A stretch of DNA of 64,000 nt from Acidobacteriota bacterium. Its GTDB lineage: Bacteria; Acidobacteriota; Vicinamibacteria; Vicinamibacterales; Vicinamibacteraceae. Within the stretch, counting starts at the first letter, position 1. The number at the start of each line of letters is the position of its first letter. A program made the position numbers and the translations under genes. The notes under the pieces are model-generated. The model saw only the letters and a list, made by a program, of their open reading frames with translations, did not search any database and was not told the DNA's origin. Of this stretch, positions 38,238 through 47,402 are shown piece by piece. The stretch covers positions 1 to 64,000 of the forward strand of contig JADLFL010000018.1 in the NCBI GenBank assembly GCA_020845575.1, written 5' to 3'.

Positions 38238-39278
38238 TCAGCAACAGTCGCGGATTTCGGCAAGGGTGACGACGCGACGTTCGGTGTACGCGCGTTCGAG
38301 TGCGCAGATGACTTCGGTGACGAGCACGCCCTGGTCGACGCCGGGACCGAGCGCCTCACCGCGATCCAGGCACGCCACCCACTCCTGCGCCATCCAGATC
38401 GGCGCGCCGACGAGGCTCGTCCCGATCCGGCCCGCCAGCGGCCCTCGCGCGTGCTGGCGATCGGTGACGAGCGTGAGGCCCTGATGGATCGGGTCGGCAC
38501 CGATCGCGCCATCAGTGCCAACGACCTGAAAGCGGAAGTCGACAATCGCATCAGTGCCATCGGGCAGGGTCCACGCCGACGTCAGCGATGCCGTCGAACC
38601 ATCGTCGAGCGTGATCAGGGCATGGACGACATCGATGGTGTCGATGCCGCGCGCGCGCAGCACGCCTCTCGACGCGACGGCCGTGACCGACACCGGCGTC
38701 CTGCCCGAGAGATGCGTCACCAGATCGATGGTGTGCGGCATCAGGAACCAGACGGGAGACGAACGGGCGGCCCACGACAGCATGGTCGTCGGCACGAACC
38801 ACGTGTTGGAGAGCGTCGCCGTCGTCATGATGTGCGCACCGATCGCGCCATCACCGATCGCGCGGTGCGCCTGGACGATGTGCGGGTTCCAGCGATTCTC
38901 GAACCCGACAAGACAGGTGGCCCCGCCGTCGCGCACGGCATCGCGAATCTCGTGCGCCTCGCCAACGGACATGTCCAGCGGCTTCTCGATCAGCAGGTGC
39001 CTGCCCGCGCGGGCGGCGGCAACGGCCGCGTCGCGATGCGCGAAGTCCGGCGTGGCGACGATCACCGCGTCGAGGTCGAACTGATCGAGCAACGCGACGT
39101 GATCCGAGACGACAGGGAGACCCAGGTCACGCCGAGCCGCGTCCGCCGTAGCCCCAGACGGTTCCGCAAAGGCGACGACATCCGACACAGGCGACTCCGC
39201 GAGCGCCGTCGCGAACAACCGACCACGCAACCCCGCCCCGACGATCCCGACCCTCACCACACGGTGCCTCGCTCTCAT
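38238..39278 (-). CDS. Gfo/Idh/MocA-family oxidoreductase
   Basis: From MRARHRVVRVGIVGAG the protein has 346 residues. The Rossmann motif GIVGAGLRGRLFA is followed by VIVATPDFAHRDAA, the EKPLDMSVGEA motif typical of the family (Lys for catalysis), and a C-terminal beta-sheet domain with WFLMPHTIDLVTHLSG. It should oxidise or reduce a sugar or cyclitol with NAD(P). The specific substrate is unknown. An earlier start (39419) would add a long Arg-rich leader and was rejected. It may belong to the sugar/organic-acid cluster that follows on the same strand. Confidence 0.9.
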   Translation of the reverse strand: MRARHRVVRVGIVGAGLRGRLFATALAESPVSDVVAFAEPSGATADAARRDLGLPVVSDHVALLDQFDLDAVIVATPDFAHRDAAVAAARAGRHLLIEKPLDMSVGEAHEIRDAVRDGGATCLVGFENRWNPHIVQAHRAIGDGAIGAHIMTTATLSNTWFVPTTMLSWAARSSPVWFLMPHTIDLVTHLSGRTPVSVTAVASRGVLRARGIDTIDVVHALITLDDGSTASLTSAWTLPDGTDAIVDFRFQVVGTDGAIGADPIHQGLTLVTDRQHARGPLAGRIGTSLVGAPIWMAQEWVACLDRGEALGPGVDQGVLVTEVICALERAYTERRVVTLAEIRDCC

Positions 39279-39476
39279 GACGACCACGCACCACCGCACG
39301 CCTCGTCCGCATGCCGGGCGATGGTCACACATCGCCATCGGATCGACAACACGGACATCGCGACGGGCGAACCGCACCCACACGGCGGGGGCGTTACGCC
39401 GTGTGAAGTCGCGCCCCATGCGGTCATCCCGCCGTCACGGCACCCTCCATCCGGGAGGTCCGGTGGTGACCACCGT

Positions 39477-41006
39477 TCACGCGAACGAGGCGGCGGGCAT
39501 CTCGCGGACGTGGGAGGTATCGGGCCTGAAGCCCATGTGGCGCAGGACGTCGCGATCGAGGTCGAGGCCGGGCGCGATCTCCACAAGGGACACGCCTCCG
39601 GGATCGAGGCGCAGCACGGCGCGTTCGGTGACGTACAGCACCTCCTGGCCGCCGCGCCGCGCGTAGTCGCCGCTGAACGTGATGCGCTCGACGCGCTCGA
39701 CGAACTTGCGCACCCTGCCCGGCGTGACGATCGAGAGGCGGCCGTCGGCCCATGCGATGCGTGAGCCCTGCGCATCGAACGTGCCGCAGAACACCACCTT
39801 CTTCGCGTTCTGCGCGATCTCGACGAACCCACCGGGGCCGATCAGGCTGCCACCGAGGTGCGACACGTTGACGTTACCGTGTGCGTCCACCTCGCCCATG
39901 CCGAGGAACGCGATGTCGATGCCGCCGCCGCTGTAGTAGTCGAACTGCTCGATCGACGGCACGATCGCGTCGGCGTTGCGCGCGGCGCCGAACAGGTGCT
40001 CGTCGAGCATGGCGCCGTTGTGCGTCCCCTGCTCCACGCTCATCCACAGTTGCGGGCCGAGCCCCTGCTCTGCGATCACGCCGAAGATGCCGCCGGGCAT
40101 CCCGAACCCGAAGTTGAGCGACGCGCCCGGGCGCAGTTCCATCGCCGCACGCCGCGCCACGATGCGCCGTTCGAGCTTCGCTGGAACCGCGGCCTCGTCC
40201 TGTCGCAGCGCCGCACGCCGCGAACCGCTCACCGTTTCGTCGTACGCGAGATCGTAGAACTGCTCCTGCTCCGGATCGACGACAAGGGCGTCGACCATGA
40301 TGCCGGGGATGCGGACGTGCCTGGCGGGAAGCGCGCCAGGCTCCAGCACCTGCCTGACCTGCGCGAGGACCCGGCCGCCGCCGTTGTGCGCAGCAAGCGC
40401 CATCGCGTGGACGTCCATGTCGATGGCTTCGCCTTCGGGACTGATATTGCCGCGCGTGTCGGCGTACGTCCCGCGAACGATCGCCACGTCGACGCGGAAC
40501 GGCTTGTAGTGCAGCACCTCGCGTCCATCGATGGTCAGCAGGTCGACGAGCGATTCACGGCTGCGGGCGTTGCACCGCCCGCCATCCTGGCGTGGATCGA
40601 CGAACGTGCCGAGCCCGGAGTGCGTGAAGAGGCCTGGCCGTCCCGCACCGATCTCCCGGAGCAGGTGCTGGATGACGCCGCCGGGCAGGCAGTACGCCTC
40701 GATCTTCTCGTCGCGAATCAGCGCCTGCATGCGCGGCGACCACGTGAAGTGGGCGGCGATCACCTTCCGCAGCATCCCCTCGTGCGCGAGGCGATTGGTG
40801 CCGCGAGCCTCGCGGTCGCCCAGTCCGAGCGAGTGGACGAGCGTGAGCTCACGCGGATGCCCGGTTTGCAGGAAGCGTCGTTCGAGTGCCGCCAGGATGG
40901 CTTCGGCGGAGATCATCCCGGCGCCGTTACCGCTGATGGCGACTGTCTCGCCATCGCCGATCAGGGCGGCAGCCTCGTCAGCTGTCATGAAGCGCGTATG
41001 GGCCAT
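39477..41006 (-). CDS. Acyl-CoA:acetate/3-ketoacid CoA-transferase (two domains fused)
   Basis: The 509-residue protein contains both CoA-transferase halves in one chain, as in YdiF/propionate CoA-transferase. It starts with TADEAAALIGDGETVAISG and carries the catalytic Glu325 in MSVEQGTHNG, which forms the glutamyl-CoA thioester. GMPGGIFGVIAEQG and the strand GGGIDIAFLGMGEVD are further signatures. It exchanges CoA between short acids in the cytoplasm. The upstream gene on the same strand encodes an enoyl-CoA hydratase, suggesting joint use in acid degradation. Confidence 0.93.
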   Translation of the reverse strand: MAHTRFMTADEAAALIGDGETVAISGNGAGMISAEAILAALERRFLQTGHPRELTLVHSLGLGDREARGTNRLAHEGMLRKVIAAHFTWSPRMQALIRDEKIEAYCLPGGVIQHLLREIGAGRPGLFTHSGLGTFVDPRQDGGRCNARSRESLVDLLTIDGREVLHYKPFRVDVAIVRGTYADTRGNISPEGEAIDMDVHAMALAAHNGGGRVLAQVRQVLEPGALPARHVRIPGIMVDALVVDPEQEQFYDLAYDETVSGSRRAALRQDEAAVPAKLERRIVARRAAMELRPGASLNFGFGMPGGIFGVIAEQGLGPQLWMSVEQGTHNGAMLDEHLFGAARNADAIVPSIEQFDYYSGGGIDIAFLGMGEVDAHGNVNVSHLGGSLIGPGGFVEIAQNAKKVVFCGTFDAQGSRIAWADGRLSIVTPGRVRKFVERVERITFSGDYARRGGQEVLYVTERAVLRLDPGGVSLVEIAPGLDLDRDVLRHMGFRPDTSHVREMPAASFA

Positions 41007-41047
41007 GAGCGTGTCGAATACGGTCGTGCAACCGGTGACGTGACGGA

Positions 41048-41812
41048 CTATCGATTGTGAAACAGGGGCTTACGCTTCTCGACGAAGGCGCGGACACCTT
41101 CACGGCAGTCGCCGGTGGCCGACGCCTGTGCCGCCGCTGCCGCGTGGTGATGTCGCAGATCCCGCCGCGACGCGGACAGCAGCCCCTTCACGAGCGCCAT
41201 CGCCGCAGGTCCGTTGGCGCAGAGACGCTCGATCCACGCATCGCACTGTCGCGAGAGCGCGTCGTGGTCCGGTGCGACGGCCGTGACGAGCCCCCAGTCG
41301 AGCGCCTGCGCGGCGGTGATGGGCGTAGCCAGGAGCGTCAGGTGCGCCGCGCGTGCCGGCCCGACGACGTCCGCGAGCCGCCCCACTCCACCCCATCCGG
41401 GAATCATGCCCAGGCTCACTTCAGGTGTGCCGAGTTTCGCGCCGGCGACGGCAAGGCGAAGGTCGGCGGCAAGCGCGAGTTCGAGGCCGCCGCCGAGCGC
41501 GTGCCCGTTGAGCGCCGCGACGACAGGCTGCGGCAGGGCCGCCAACCGCTCGAAGACATCGATGCCAGCGAGGATCCACGCACGGCCCATGTCGAGCGCC
41601 GACAGGTTTCCCCACGCCTCGATGTCGCCGCCCGTGCAGAAGAAGCGCTCACCCGCACCGCGCAGCACCACCGCTCGCACGTCGCGATCGCGCGCGACTC
41701 CCTCGGCCGCGTGTCCGATCGCGTCGAGCATCGGCAACGTGAGCGCGTTGCCCTTCTCCGGCCTGTCGAGCACGATCTCCAGCCACTGCTCGTGCCTCGT
41801 GACGCGAACCAT
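41048..41812 (-). CDS. Enoyl-CoA hydratase/isomerase
   Basis: From MVRVTRHEQW the 254-residue crotonase-fold protein shows the oxyanion-hole segment ERFFCTGGDI, the helix motif HALGGGLELALAADL with Glu111, and PEVSLGMIPGWGG with Glu131. Both catalytic glutamates of true hydratases are therefore present, 20 residues apart as in rat ECH. It should hydrate 2-enoyl-CoA. The ATG at 41812 has GGAGGA upstream with a gap of about 11 nt. A longer open frame to 42583 is antisense-type sequence overlapping the next gene and was discarded. Confidence 0.93.
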   Translation of the reverse strand: MVRVTRHEQWLEIVLDRPEKGNALTLPMLDAIGHAAEGVARDRDVRAVVLRGAGERFFCTGGDIEAWGNLSALDMGRAWILAGIDVFERLAALPQPVVAALNGHALGGGLELALAADLRLAVAGAKLGTPEVSLGMIPGWGGVGRLADVVGPARAAHLTLLATPITAAQALDWGLVTAVAPDHDALSRQCDAWIERLCANGPAAMALVKGLLSASRRDLRHHHAAAAAQASATGDCREGVRAFVEKRKPLFHNR

Positions 41813-41853
41813 CGACCCGGATTCCTCCACGCGTCTCCCCTTCGCCTGTCGCC

Positions 41854-42705
41854 CTAACACACGGTGAGAAGGCGTTCGACGCAGACGTCGAGCACGTCCT
41901 CGTCCGGACGCGTCCACCAGTTGGCCGCGGAAAGGATCTCCGCCTCCACCGGGCCGGCATAGCCGGCGCATTCCAGTACGCCGCGCATGCGCCGCAGCTC
42001 GATCACGCCGTCGCCCATCATGCCGCGATCGGCCACGAGATCGCGCGTGTCGCGCAACCAGTCCGACACGTGGAATCCGAGAACGCGGCCATCCCGGCAC
42101 GCGCGAGAGAGATCCGCGTCGAGATCTGGATCCCACCACACGTGATACGCGTCGACGATCACGCCGAGGCCGCCGCGCCGATCGGAATCGAGTGTCGTAC
42201 ACCAGTCGAGCGCCTGCGCCAGCGTGTTCAGGCACGATCGGTCCGCTGTCGTCATCGGGTGCAGCGGCTCGAGCGCCAGTGGGACGCCGACGTCGCGCGC
42301 GCGATCGAGCAGCGACGCAACGCCGTCCATGACCTGCCGGCGCGCGTCTTCCAGACTCCGTTGGCCTGGAGGCAGGCCGCCGACGACCAGCACGAAGCAC
42401 GCCGCACCGAGCTCCGCCGCCTCGTCGAGCGCGCGCGCGTTGTCGTCGATGGCCGCCCGTCTCTCCGCCTCCGACGACGCGGGGAAGTAGGTGGAGCGGC
42501 ACAGGCCGCTCACCGTCATCCCGTGGTCTGCGATTCGCGTTCGGAGGTCCGCCAGTCGCCGGCCCGCGATGTCGCGCCGCCACGGCGCGATCGCCCCGAA
42601 TCCCCGCGCGGCGCAGATGTCGATGACGTCTTCGAGCGTCCGGCGATGCCCGAGCGTGGCCGTGTTGAGGGAGAGCGCCGACCGACAGTCGCTCAACTCG
42701 CGCAT
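41854..42705 (-). CDS. Sugar phosphate isomerase/epimerase-like TIM-barrel protein
   Basis: The 283-residue protein has the xylose-isomerase-like TIM-barrel pattern: LSLNTATLG, IDICAARGFGAIAPW, CFVLVVGGLPPG, VPLALEPLHPM, GVIVDAYHVWWDPDL, VLGFHVSDWL, and PVEAEILSAANWW. Glu, Asp, His and Glu residues in these strands would bind a divalent metal. The substrate (inosose, hydroxypyruvate or another sugar) cannot be told. The ATG follows the SDR stop by one base (TGA-G-ATG), so the two are coupled. Confidence 0.85.
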   Translation of the reverse strand: MRELSDCRSALSLNTATLGHRRTLEDVIDICAARGFGAIAPWRRDIAGRRLADLRTRIADHGMTVSGLCRSTYFPASSEAERRAAIDDNARALDEAAELGAACFVLVVGGLPPGQRSLEDARRQVMDGVASLLDRARDVGVPLALEPLHPMTTADRSCLNTLAQALDWCTTLDSDRRGGLGVIVDAYHVWWDPDLDADLSRACRDGRVLGFHVSDWLRDTRDLVADRGMMGDGVIELRRMRGVLECAGYAGPVEAEILSAANWWTRPDEDVLDVCVERLLTVC

Positions 42706-42706
42706 C

Positions 42707-43486
42707 TCAGAATCTCGGAATCGTGAGGCCGCCGTCGACGGCCACGGACTGTCCGACCGTGTAGACCAATCGACCCTCGGCCATCGATCGCACGGTGGCG
42801 GCCACATCGTCCGGGGTACCCCATCGCCGTGCCGGGACGAGACCGTCTGCGATCGCCCTGTCGTAGGTGTCCTTCACCGGCAGCGTCATGTCCGTTTCGA
42901 TCACGCCCGGTCGTACCTCGTAGACGCCGATGCCGGCGTCGGCGAGTCTGACGGCGAACACTCGGGCGACCATGCTGGCCGCGGACTTCGAGACGCAATA
43001 CTCGCCCCGCGCGATCGATACGGCAACCGCGTTGCTCGAGGTGACGGTGATGATGCTGCGATGCTGTCCCGCCATCGCGGGCTGCGCCAGCATCACGCGC
43101 GCAGCGCGCTGCGTGAGGAAGAACACCGCACGTGTGTTGACGGCGATGCAGCGATCGAAACTCTCGGGCGTGACATCGAGCACGTCGCCGCGCTGCATCA
43201 CGCCGACGCCCGCGTTGTTCACGAGGCAGTCCACGCGCCCCCAGCGCGCTGTTGCAGCGTCGAGCAGCGACGCGTGCTGGTCGAGTCTTGCGACGTCAGT
43301 GACCACGGTCACGACGTCGACATCGCGTGCCAACACCTCATGCGCCGTCTCGCGCAGGGGACCGTCGGCGGTTCCCGGAAGGTCCGCGAGTACGGCGTTG
43401 AAGCCGGACGCACCGAGCGCGAGCGCGCACGCGCGCCCGATGCCCCGCGACGCTCCCGTCACGATGGCGACGGGACGCACGGACAC
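42707..43486 (-). CDS. Short-chain dehydrogenase/reductase
   Basis: The protein (259 residues from GTG 43486; the exact start is uncertain) has the classical SDR signatures: TGASRGIGRACALALG for NAD(P), the NNAG motif in CLVNNAGVGV, Ser of SSNAVAV, the YCVSK active-site pair, and RPGVIETDM. The C-terminus VGQSVAVDGGLTI is typical. It probably oxidises a sugar-type alcohol used by the isomerase and the CoA-dependent enzymes downstream. A TTG at 43549 would extend it by 21 residues of poor similarity. The toxin gene lies 72 bp upstream on the same strand. Confidence 0.88.
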   Translation of the reverse strand: MSVRPVAIVTGASRGIGRACALALGASGFNAVLADLPGTADGPLRETAHEVLARDVDVVTVVTDVARLDQHASLLDAATARWGRVDCLVNNAGVGVMQRGDVLDVTPESFDRCIAVNTRAVFFLTQRAARVMLAQPAMAGQHRSIITVTSSNAVAVSIARGEYCVSKSAASMVARVFAVRLADAGIGVYEVRPGVIETDMTLPVKDTYDRAIADGLVPARRWGTPDDVAATVRSMAEGRLVYTVGQSVAVDGGLTIPRF

Positions 43487-43558
43487 GACGGGGGCAGAAG
43501 AACCGATGGCCAGACGCGAGGCTCCGGAAACGTGGAGAGCATAGATCAAGCCGCTCCC

Positions 43559-43975
43559 TCACGTCGGGAGCGGCATGACCACCATCCGGAGCCCGGGGAT
43601 GTCGGCAAAGTCCTTGCGGTTGGTCGTCAACAGACCCAGATCCCGCTGGATCGCCTGCGCCGCGAGCCAGAGATCGTTGATCCGTACGTCGGGCGCCTTG
43701 CCCGACTTCCTGATCGCGGCGGCCAGTGTGCCGAACGTGGACGCGGTTTCGAGGGTGATCCGCAACTGCGGTTTGCGAAGCAATCGCCGAAGCGCCGCCG
43801 CGGCCTTCTGCTTCCGTGGGCCCGACGGCATGAGATCGAGACCGAAACGGATCTCGGCAACGTTGACCGGCGAGAGGTAGACGGGGTCGTGTCCGGTGAT
43901 CGCGTGGATGTCGGCCGCACCGATGGTGCCGCGCTCGACGGCGACCCAGAGACTCGTGTCGATCAGCCAGCCCAT
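43559..43975 (-). CDS. PIN-domain toxin (VapC-like)
   Basis: The 138-residue protein has the PIN nuclease pattern with acidic residues in WLIDTSLWVAVE, VNVAEIRFG, RINDLWLAAQAI and LLTTNRKDFADIPGL. Such toxins cleave tRNA or rRNA when not bound by antitoxin. The start at 43975 overlaps the antitoxin gene by 13 nt, the common arrangement with antitoxin first. The longer frame to 44260 is a shadow of the antitoxin gene. Confidence 0.9.
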   Translation of the reverse strand: MGWLIDTSLWVAVERGTIGAADIHAITGHDPVYLSPVNVAEIRFGLDLMPSGPRKQKAAAALRRLLRKPQLRITLETASTFGTLAAAIRKSGKAPDVRINDLWLAAQAIQRDLGLLTTNRKDFADIPGLRMVVMPLPT

Positions 43976-44238
43976 GGGTCGCGCAGTTCCGAGACCCGTC
44001 CGCGCCGGCTCTTGCGCTGCGTCGCCACGGCAGCAGTCAGGGCGTCGGCGGTGTCCTCGTCCAGCGTTCGATACAGATCGCCCAGCACGCTCAGGGCATC
44101 GTGCTGCGGCGCCTCGGGAACGAGGCGCGCAACCTGGCGCTGATTGCGCACGAGGATCACTTCTTCCTGGTCGAGTTCCAGGGCGTCGAGTACCGCGCTG
44201 AAGTTCCTTGCCACCTCCGTCACCGAGAGGGTCTTCAT
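43963..44238 (-). CDS. Phd/YefM-type antitoxin
   Basis: The 91-residue protein starts MKTLSVTEVARNFSAVLDAL, the DNA-binding fold of Phd/YefM antitoxins, followed by EEVILVRNQRQVARLVPE. The C-terminal half (ADALTAAVATQRKSRRGR) would cover the PIN toxin. It would repress its own operon. TAGCAT (44245-44250) lies 6 nt before the ATG, again leaderless, and two exact 10-bp repeats sit directly upstream. Confidence 0.88.
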   Translation of the reverse strand: MKTLSVTEVARNFSAVLDALELDQEEVILVRNQRQVARLVPEAPQHDALSVLGDLYRTLDEDTADALTAAVATQRKSRRGRVSELRDPWAG

Positions 44239-44244
44239 GCGGGC

Positions 44245-44269
44245 ATGCTATCTGATTCAATCTGATTCA
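44245..44269 (-). promoter_or_regulatory. Promoter and candidate operator of the toxin-antitoxin operon
   Basis: On the reverse strand TAGCAT (44250-44245) is preceded by TGAATCAGAT twice in tandem (44269-44260 and 44259-44250), exactly one helical turn apart and overlapping the hexamer by a base. This is the expected place for antitoxin binding and autorepression. The divergent truA -10 box lies 35 bp away. Confidence 0.6.
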
Positions 44270-44314
44270 GCAAGGTTGTCGAACCAGCGGGCCCCCGCTC
44301 CGTTACACTGCCTC

Positions 44315-45061
44315 GTGCCGCGTTTCAGGCTGCTCATCGAATACAACGGGACGCGCTACTCGGGGTGGCAGATCCAGCGCAATGCGCGGACGGTGCAGGG
44401 CGACCTGCTGGAAGCCGTCCACACGGTGACGGGTCGGCGCGACAAAGTGGAACTGTATGGCGCCGGGCGGACCGATGCCGGCGTGCACGCGCTCGGGCAG
44501 GTGGCGCATCTGGACGTGGCCACGTCGATCCCACCGGCCACGCTACTGACGCGGCTCAACGAGGCGCTCCCGTCGGACATCAACGTGCTCGACGTCAGGG
44601 TCGCGCACCACCGCTTCCATGCCAGGCACGACGCGATAGCGCGTCGTTACGTGTATCGCGTCAGCCGGCGCCGCACCGCGTTCGAGAAGCCGTTCGTGTG
44701 GTGGGTGCGCGATCGCATCGCCGTCGACGCGATGCGGCGCGGCGCGGCGAGCTTCGTCGGCCGGCTCGATTTCGAGGCGTTCTCCGACGATGATGCCAGC
44801 GAGAAGAGCACGCGCGTCCAGGTGGACGCGGTCGACATCGTCGAGGAGGGGCACCTGATCCTGATTCGCGTCACGGGATCCCACTTCCTGTGGCGCATGG
44901 TGCGCCGCATGGTCGGCGTCCTCGTCCGCGTGGGCACCGGCGACCTGCGCGAGTCCGACATCGCCAGCCTGCTCCGAAGCGACGGATCGGACGTCGCCAG
45001 GCTGACGGCCCCGGCATCAGGGCTGTTCCTCGAGGAGGTCATCTACAGGGACGGGCAATGA
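44315..45061 (+). CDS. truA: tRNA pseudouridine(38-40) synthase TruA
   Basis: The 248-residue product carries the TruA signatures LLIEYNGTRYSGWQIQ and YGAGRTDAGVHALGQ with catalytic Asp54, then RYVYRVSRR and GSHFLWRMVRRMVG. It modifies uridines 38-40 in tRNA anticodon arms. The GTG start at 44315 follows TACACT (44304-44309) by 5 nt without a Shine-Dalgarno; an open frame beginning 57 codons upstream overlaps the antitoxin promoter and was rejected. Confidence 0.96.
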   Translation: MPRFRLLIEYNGTRYSGWQIQRNARTVQGDLLEAVHTVTGRRDKVELYGAGRTDAGVHALGQVAHLDVATSIPPATLLTRLNEALPSDINVLDVRVAHHRFHARHDAIARRYVYRVSRRRTAFEKPFVWWVRDRIAVDAMRRGAASFVGRLDFEAFSDDDASEKSTRVQVDAVDIVEEGHLILIRVTGSHFLWRMVRRMVGVLVRVGTGDLRESDIASLLRSDGSDVARLTAPASGLFLEEVIYRDGQ

Positions 45062-45150
45062 CGAATGCAGAATGACGAACGACGGGAATCCTCGCGGGTC
45101 GGGCCCCTGCCCTGGCGCTCCATACCGCCGTGTCCCTTACACTGTGTCCC

Positions 45151-46353
45151 GTGACCGTCGTCTGTCTGGCCAGCTATTTCAAGGGCAACGAGTTCCTTCG
45201 CCAGTTGCGGCAGCGCGGGTGCCGCGTGGTGCTTGTCATCAAGGAGAAGCTGCGCGACGAGGACTGGGCGCACGAGGCGATCGACGAGGTGCTGACCGTC
45301 CACAATGGCGCGACGGCCGACCACTTCGTGGAGGCCGTCTCCGAGTTCGCCCGGCACAATCGCGTGGACCGCATCGTGGCGCTCGAGGAGTACGACGTGA
45401 TGCACGCCGCGACGATCCGCGAGCACCTGCGCATTCCCGGCATGGGCACGACGACGGCGCGCCTGTTCCGCGACAAGCTGGCCATGCGCGTGAAGGCATT
45501 CGGTGCCGGCATCCGCGTGCCGGCGTTCGTCCACGTCCTGAACTACGACGAGATTCGCGGCTACATGGAATCGGTCCCCGCCCCGTGGGTCCTCAAGCCG
45601 CGGTCTGACGTGTCTGCCGTCGGCATCCAGAAGCTGCACGAATCCGAATTGGTGTGGCGTGCCATCGACGCGCTCGACGCACGGCCGGTGGTCAGTGAGC
45701 GCTCCACGCACTACCTGCTCGAGCGCTTCGTGCCTGGCGACGTGTTCCACGTCGACTCGCTCGTCGAGAACGGCACCGTCATCTTCGCCGGCGTGAACCG
45801 CTACTGGCGTCCGCCGATGGAGGTCGCGCACAGCGGCGGCGTGTTCATCACCAACACCGTGCGCCGAGGGTCCGACGAGGAGCGCACCCTCCTCGACATG
45901 AATCGCGCGCTGCTCTCCGCGCTCGGGTTCATCCGCGGCGCCACGCACGCCGAGTTCATCCGCGGACACGACGGCGAGTTCTACTTCCTGGAAGTGGCGG
46001 GCCGCGTGGGCGGCGCGTACATCGCCGACTCGCTGGAGGCCGCGACGGGCGTCAACGTGTGGCGCGAGTGGGCCAACCTCGAGATCGGGGGCGGCGAGAC
46101 GCCATACGCGCTCCCCCCGCAGCGTGGGGACTACGGCGGCGTGGTGCTCGCGCTGGCGCGCCAGGAGTGGCCAGACACGAGCCGCTACACGGATCCCGAG
46201 GTCGTCCTCAGGCCCGCCAAACGCCATCACGCGGCCCTCGTCATCGGGTCGCACGACTACGACCGCGTGCAGCATCTGCTCGGCGAGTACGCACGGCGCT
46301 TCGAGCACGACTTCCTCGCCGTCCTGCCGCCGATGGAACGGCCGCCAGTCTGA
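45151..46353 (+). CDS. ATP-grasp domain ligase of unknown product
   Basis: The 400-residue protein has a pre-ATP-grasp domain (VTVVCLASYFKGNEFLRQL, VLVIKEKL, RIVALEEYDVMHAA). The ATP-grasp fold follows with PWVLKPRSDVSAVGIQKL, YLLERFVPGDVFHVDSLV and the metal-binding EFYFLEVAGRVGG (Glu and Asn/Arg). Members join a carboxylate to an amine through an acyl phosphate. There is no hint of the substrate. GTG at 45151 was chosen because TACACT (45138-45143) lies 7 nt upstream and the preceding codons have no family similarity. The tsdA-like gene starts 14 nt downstream. Confidence 0.85.
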   Translation: MTVVCLASYFKGNEFLRQLRQRGCRVVLVIKEKLRDEDWAHEAIDEVLTVHNGATADHFVEAVSEFARHNRVDRIVALEEYDVMHAATIREHLRIPGMGTTTARLFRDKLAMRVKAFGAGIRVPAFVHVLNYDEIRGYMESVPAPWVLKPRSDVSAVGIQKLHESELVWRAIDALDARPVVSERSTHYLLERFVPGDVFHVDSLVENGTVIFAGVNRYWRPPMEVAHSGGVFITNTVRRGSDEERTLLDMNRALLSALGFIRGATHAEFIRGHDGEFYFLEVAGRVGGAYIADSLEAATGVNVWREWANLEIGGGETPYALPPQRGDYGGVVLALARQEWPDTSRYTDPEVVLRPAKRHHAALVIGSHDYDRVQHLLGEYARRFEHDFLAVLPPMERPPV

Positions 46354-46367
46354 CGCACGCGTACCGT

Positions 46368-47396
46368 ATGGCCCGTTTCGTCTCTCTCACGGCGTTCGCC
46401 GCCATCACGTCCATCCTGCTGATCGGCCTCTCGTTCACCGGCTGCGCGCAGGATCACGCGATCGTCGACGCGACACAGGCACCCGCCCCACAGGAGGCGT
46501 CGACCGATGACGCACCCTCCACGCCCTACGACGCCGATGCCCTGCCAGACGATGCGTACGGACAACTCGTGCGCTACGGCAGAGACCTCGCGGTCCGGAC
46601 GTTCGCGCATATCGGCCCTGAGGTGAGCGACCCCTCGATGCGGTATGCCGGCAACAACATGGCCTGCACGTCGTGTCACCAGGGACTGGGCACCAAGGCG
46701 TTCGCGATGTCGTGGGTAGGCGTGTCCGCGACATTTCCGCAATACCGTGCGCGCGAGGACGCGATCAGCACGCTCGACGATCGCATCAACGGGTGCCTGG
46801 AGCGGAGCATGGCGGGCAAGGCCCTGCCGGCCGGCAGTCGCGAGATGAAGGCCTTCCTCGCGTACATGCACTTCCTGTCGGCGGGCGTGCCTGTCGGCAG
46901 TCGCCCCGACGGACTGGGCCTGCCGAAGTTCACGCCGCCCGAGCGACGCGCGGATCCCGCTGCGGGCCAGGTGGTGTATCAGGAGCGCTGCGCGCTCTGT
47001 CACGGTCCCGAGGGTGCCGGCCTTCCGGCCGGGCCGCCCGGCACGGCGAGCGGCTACGTGTTCCCGCCGCTCTGGGGTCCCGACTCGTTCAACGACGGCG
47101 CCGGCATGGCACGACTGCTGATGGCGTCTGCCTTCATCAAGACCAACATGCCGCTCGGCGCGCAGCAGGGCGCTTCGGTGCTCACCGACAACGAAGCGTA
47201 CGACGTGGCGGCCTTCGTCCTGAGCCATCCACGCCCGAGCAAGTCACATCTCGATCGCGACTTCCCCGCGCGCTGGAACAAGCCCGTCGACAGCGCGTTC
47301 CCGCCGTACGTGGACGAGGCGCCTGCCGACCAGCACAAGTACGGTCCGTTCCAGCCGCTGCAGGAGAAGATGAAGGCGCTTCGCGACGCGCGCTGA
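46368..47396 (+). CDS. tsdA: Dihaem cytochrome c, thiosulfate dehydrogenase (TsdA)-like
   Basis: The 342-residue protein has a lipoprotein-type signal peptide with lipobox LSFTGC (Cys26) and two c-type haem sites: CTSCH at 100-104 and CALCH at 208-212. The TsdA pattern lies around them: GVSATFPQYRAREDA, then RINGCLERSM with Cys143 at the position of the haem-1 cysteine ligand, EMKAFLAYMHFLS, and PPLWGPDSFNDGAGM. TsdA couples two thiosulfate molecules to tetrathionate, or the reverse. It requires the cytochrome c maturation machinery, of which ccmE is seen at the left edge. ATG 46368 was preferred to a longer antisense-like frame. Convergent with the MFS gene. Confidence 0.8.
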   Translation: MARFVSLTAFAAITSILLIGLSFTGCAQDHAIVDATQAPAPQEASTDDAPSTPYDADALPDDAYGQLVRYGRDLAVRTFAHIGPEVSDPSMRYAGNNMACTSCHQGLGTKAFAMSWVGVSATFPQYRAREDAISTLDDRINGCLERSMAGKALPAGSREMKAFLAYMHFLSAGVPVGSRPDGLGLPKFTPPERRADPAAGQVVYQERCALCHGPEGAGLPAGPPGTASGYVFPPLWGPDSFNDGAGMARLLMASAFIKTNMPLGAQQGASVLTDNEAYDVAAFVLSHPRPSKSHLDRDFPARWNKPVDSAFPPYVDEAPADQHKYGPFQPLQEKMKALRDAR

Positions 47397-47402
47397 CGCG
47401 CG

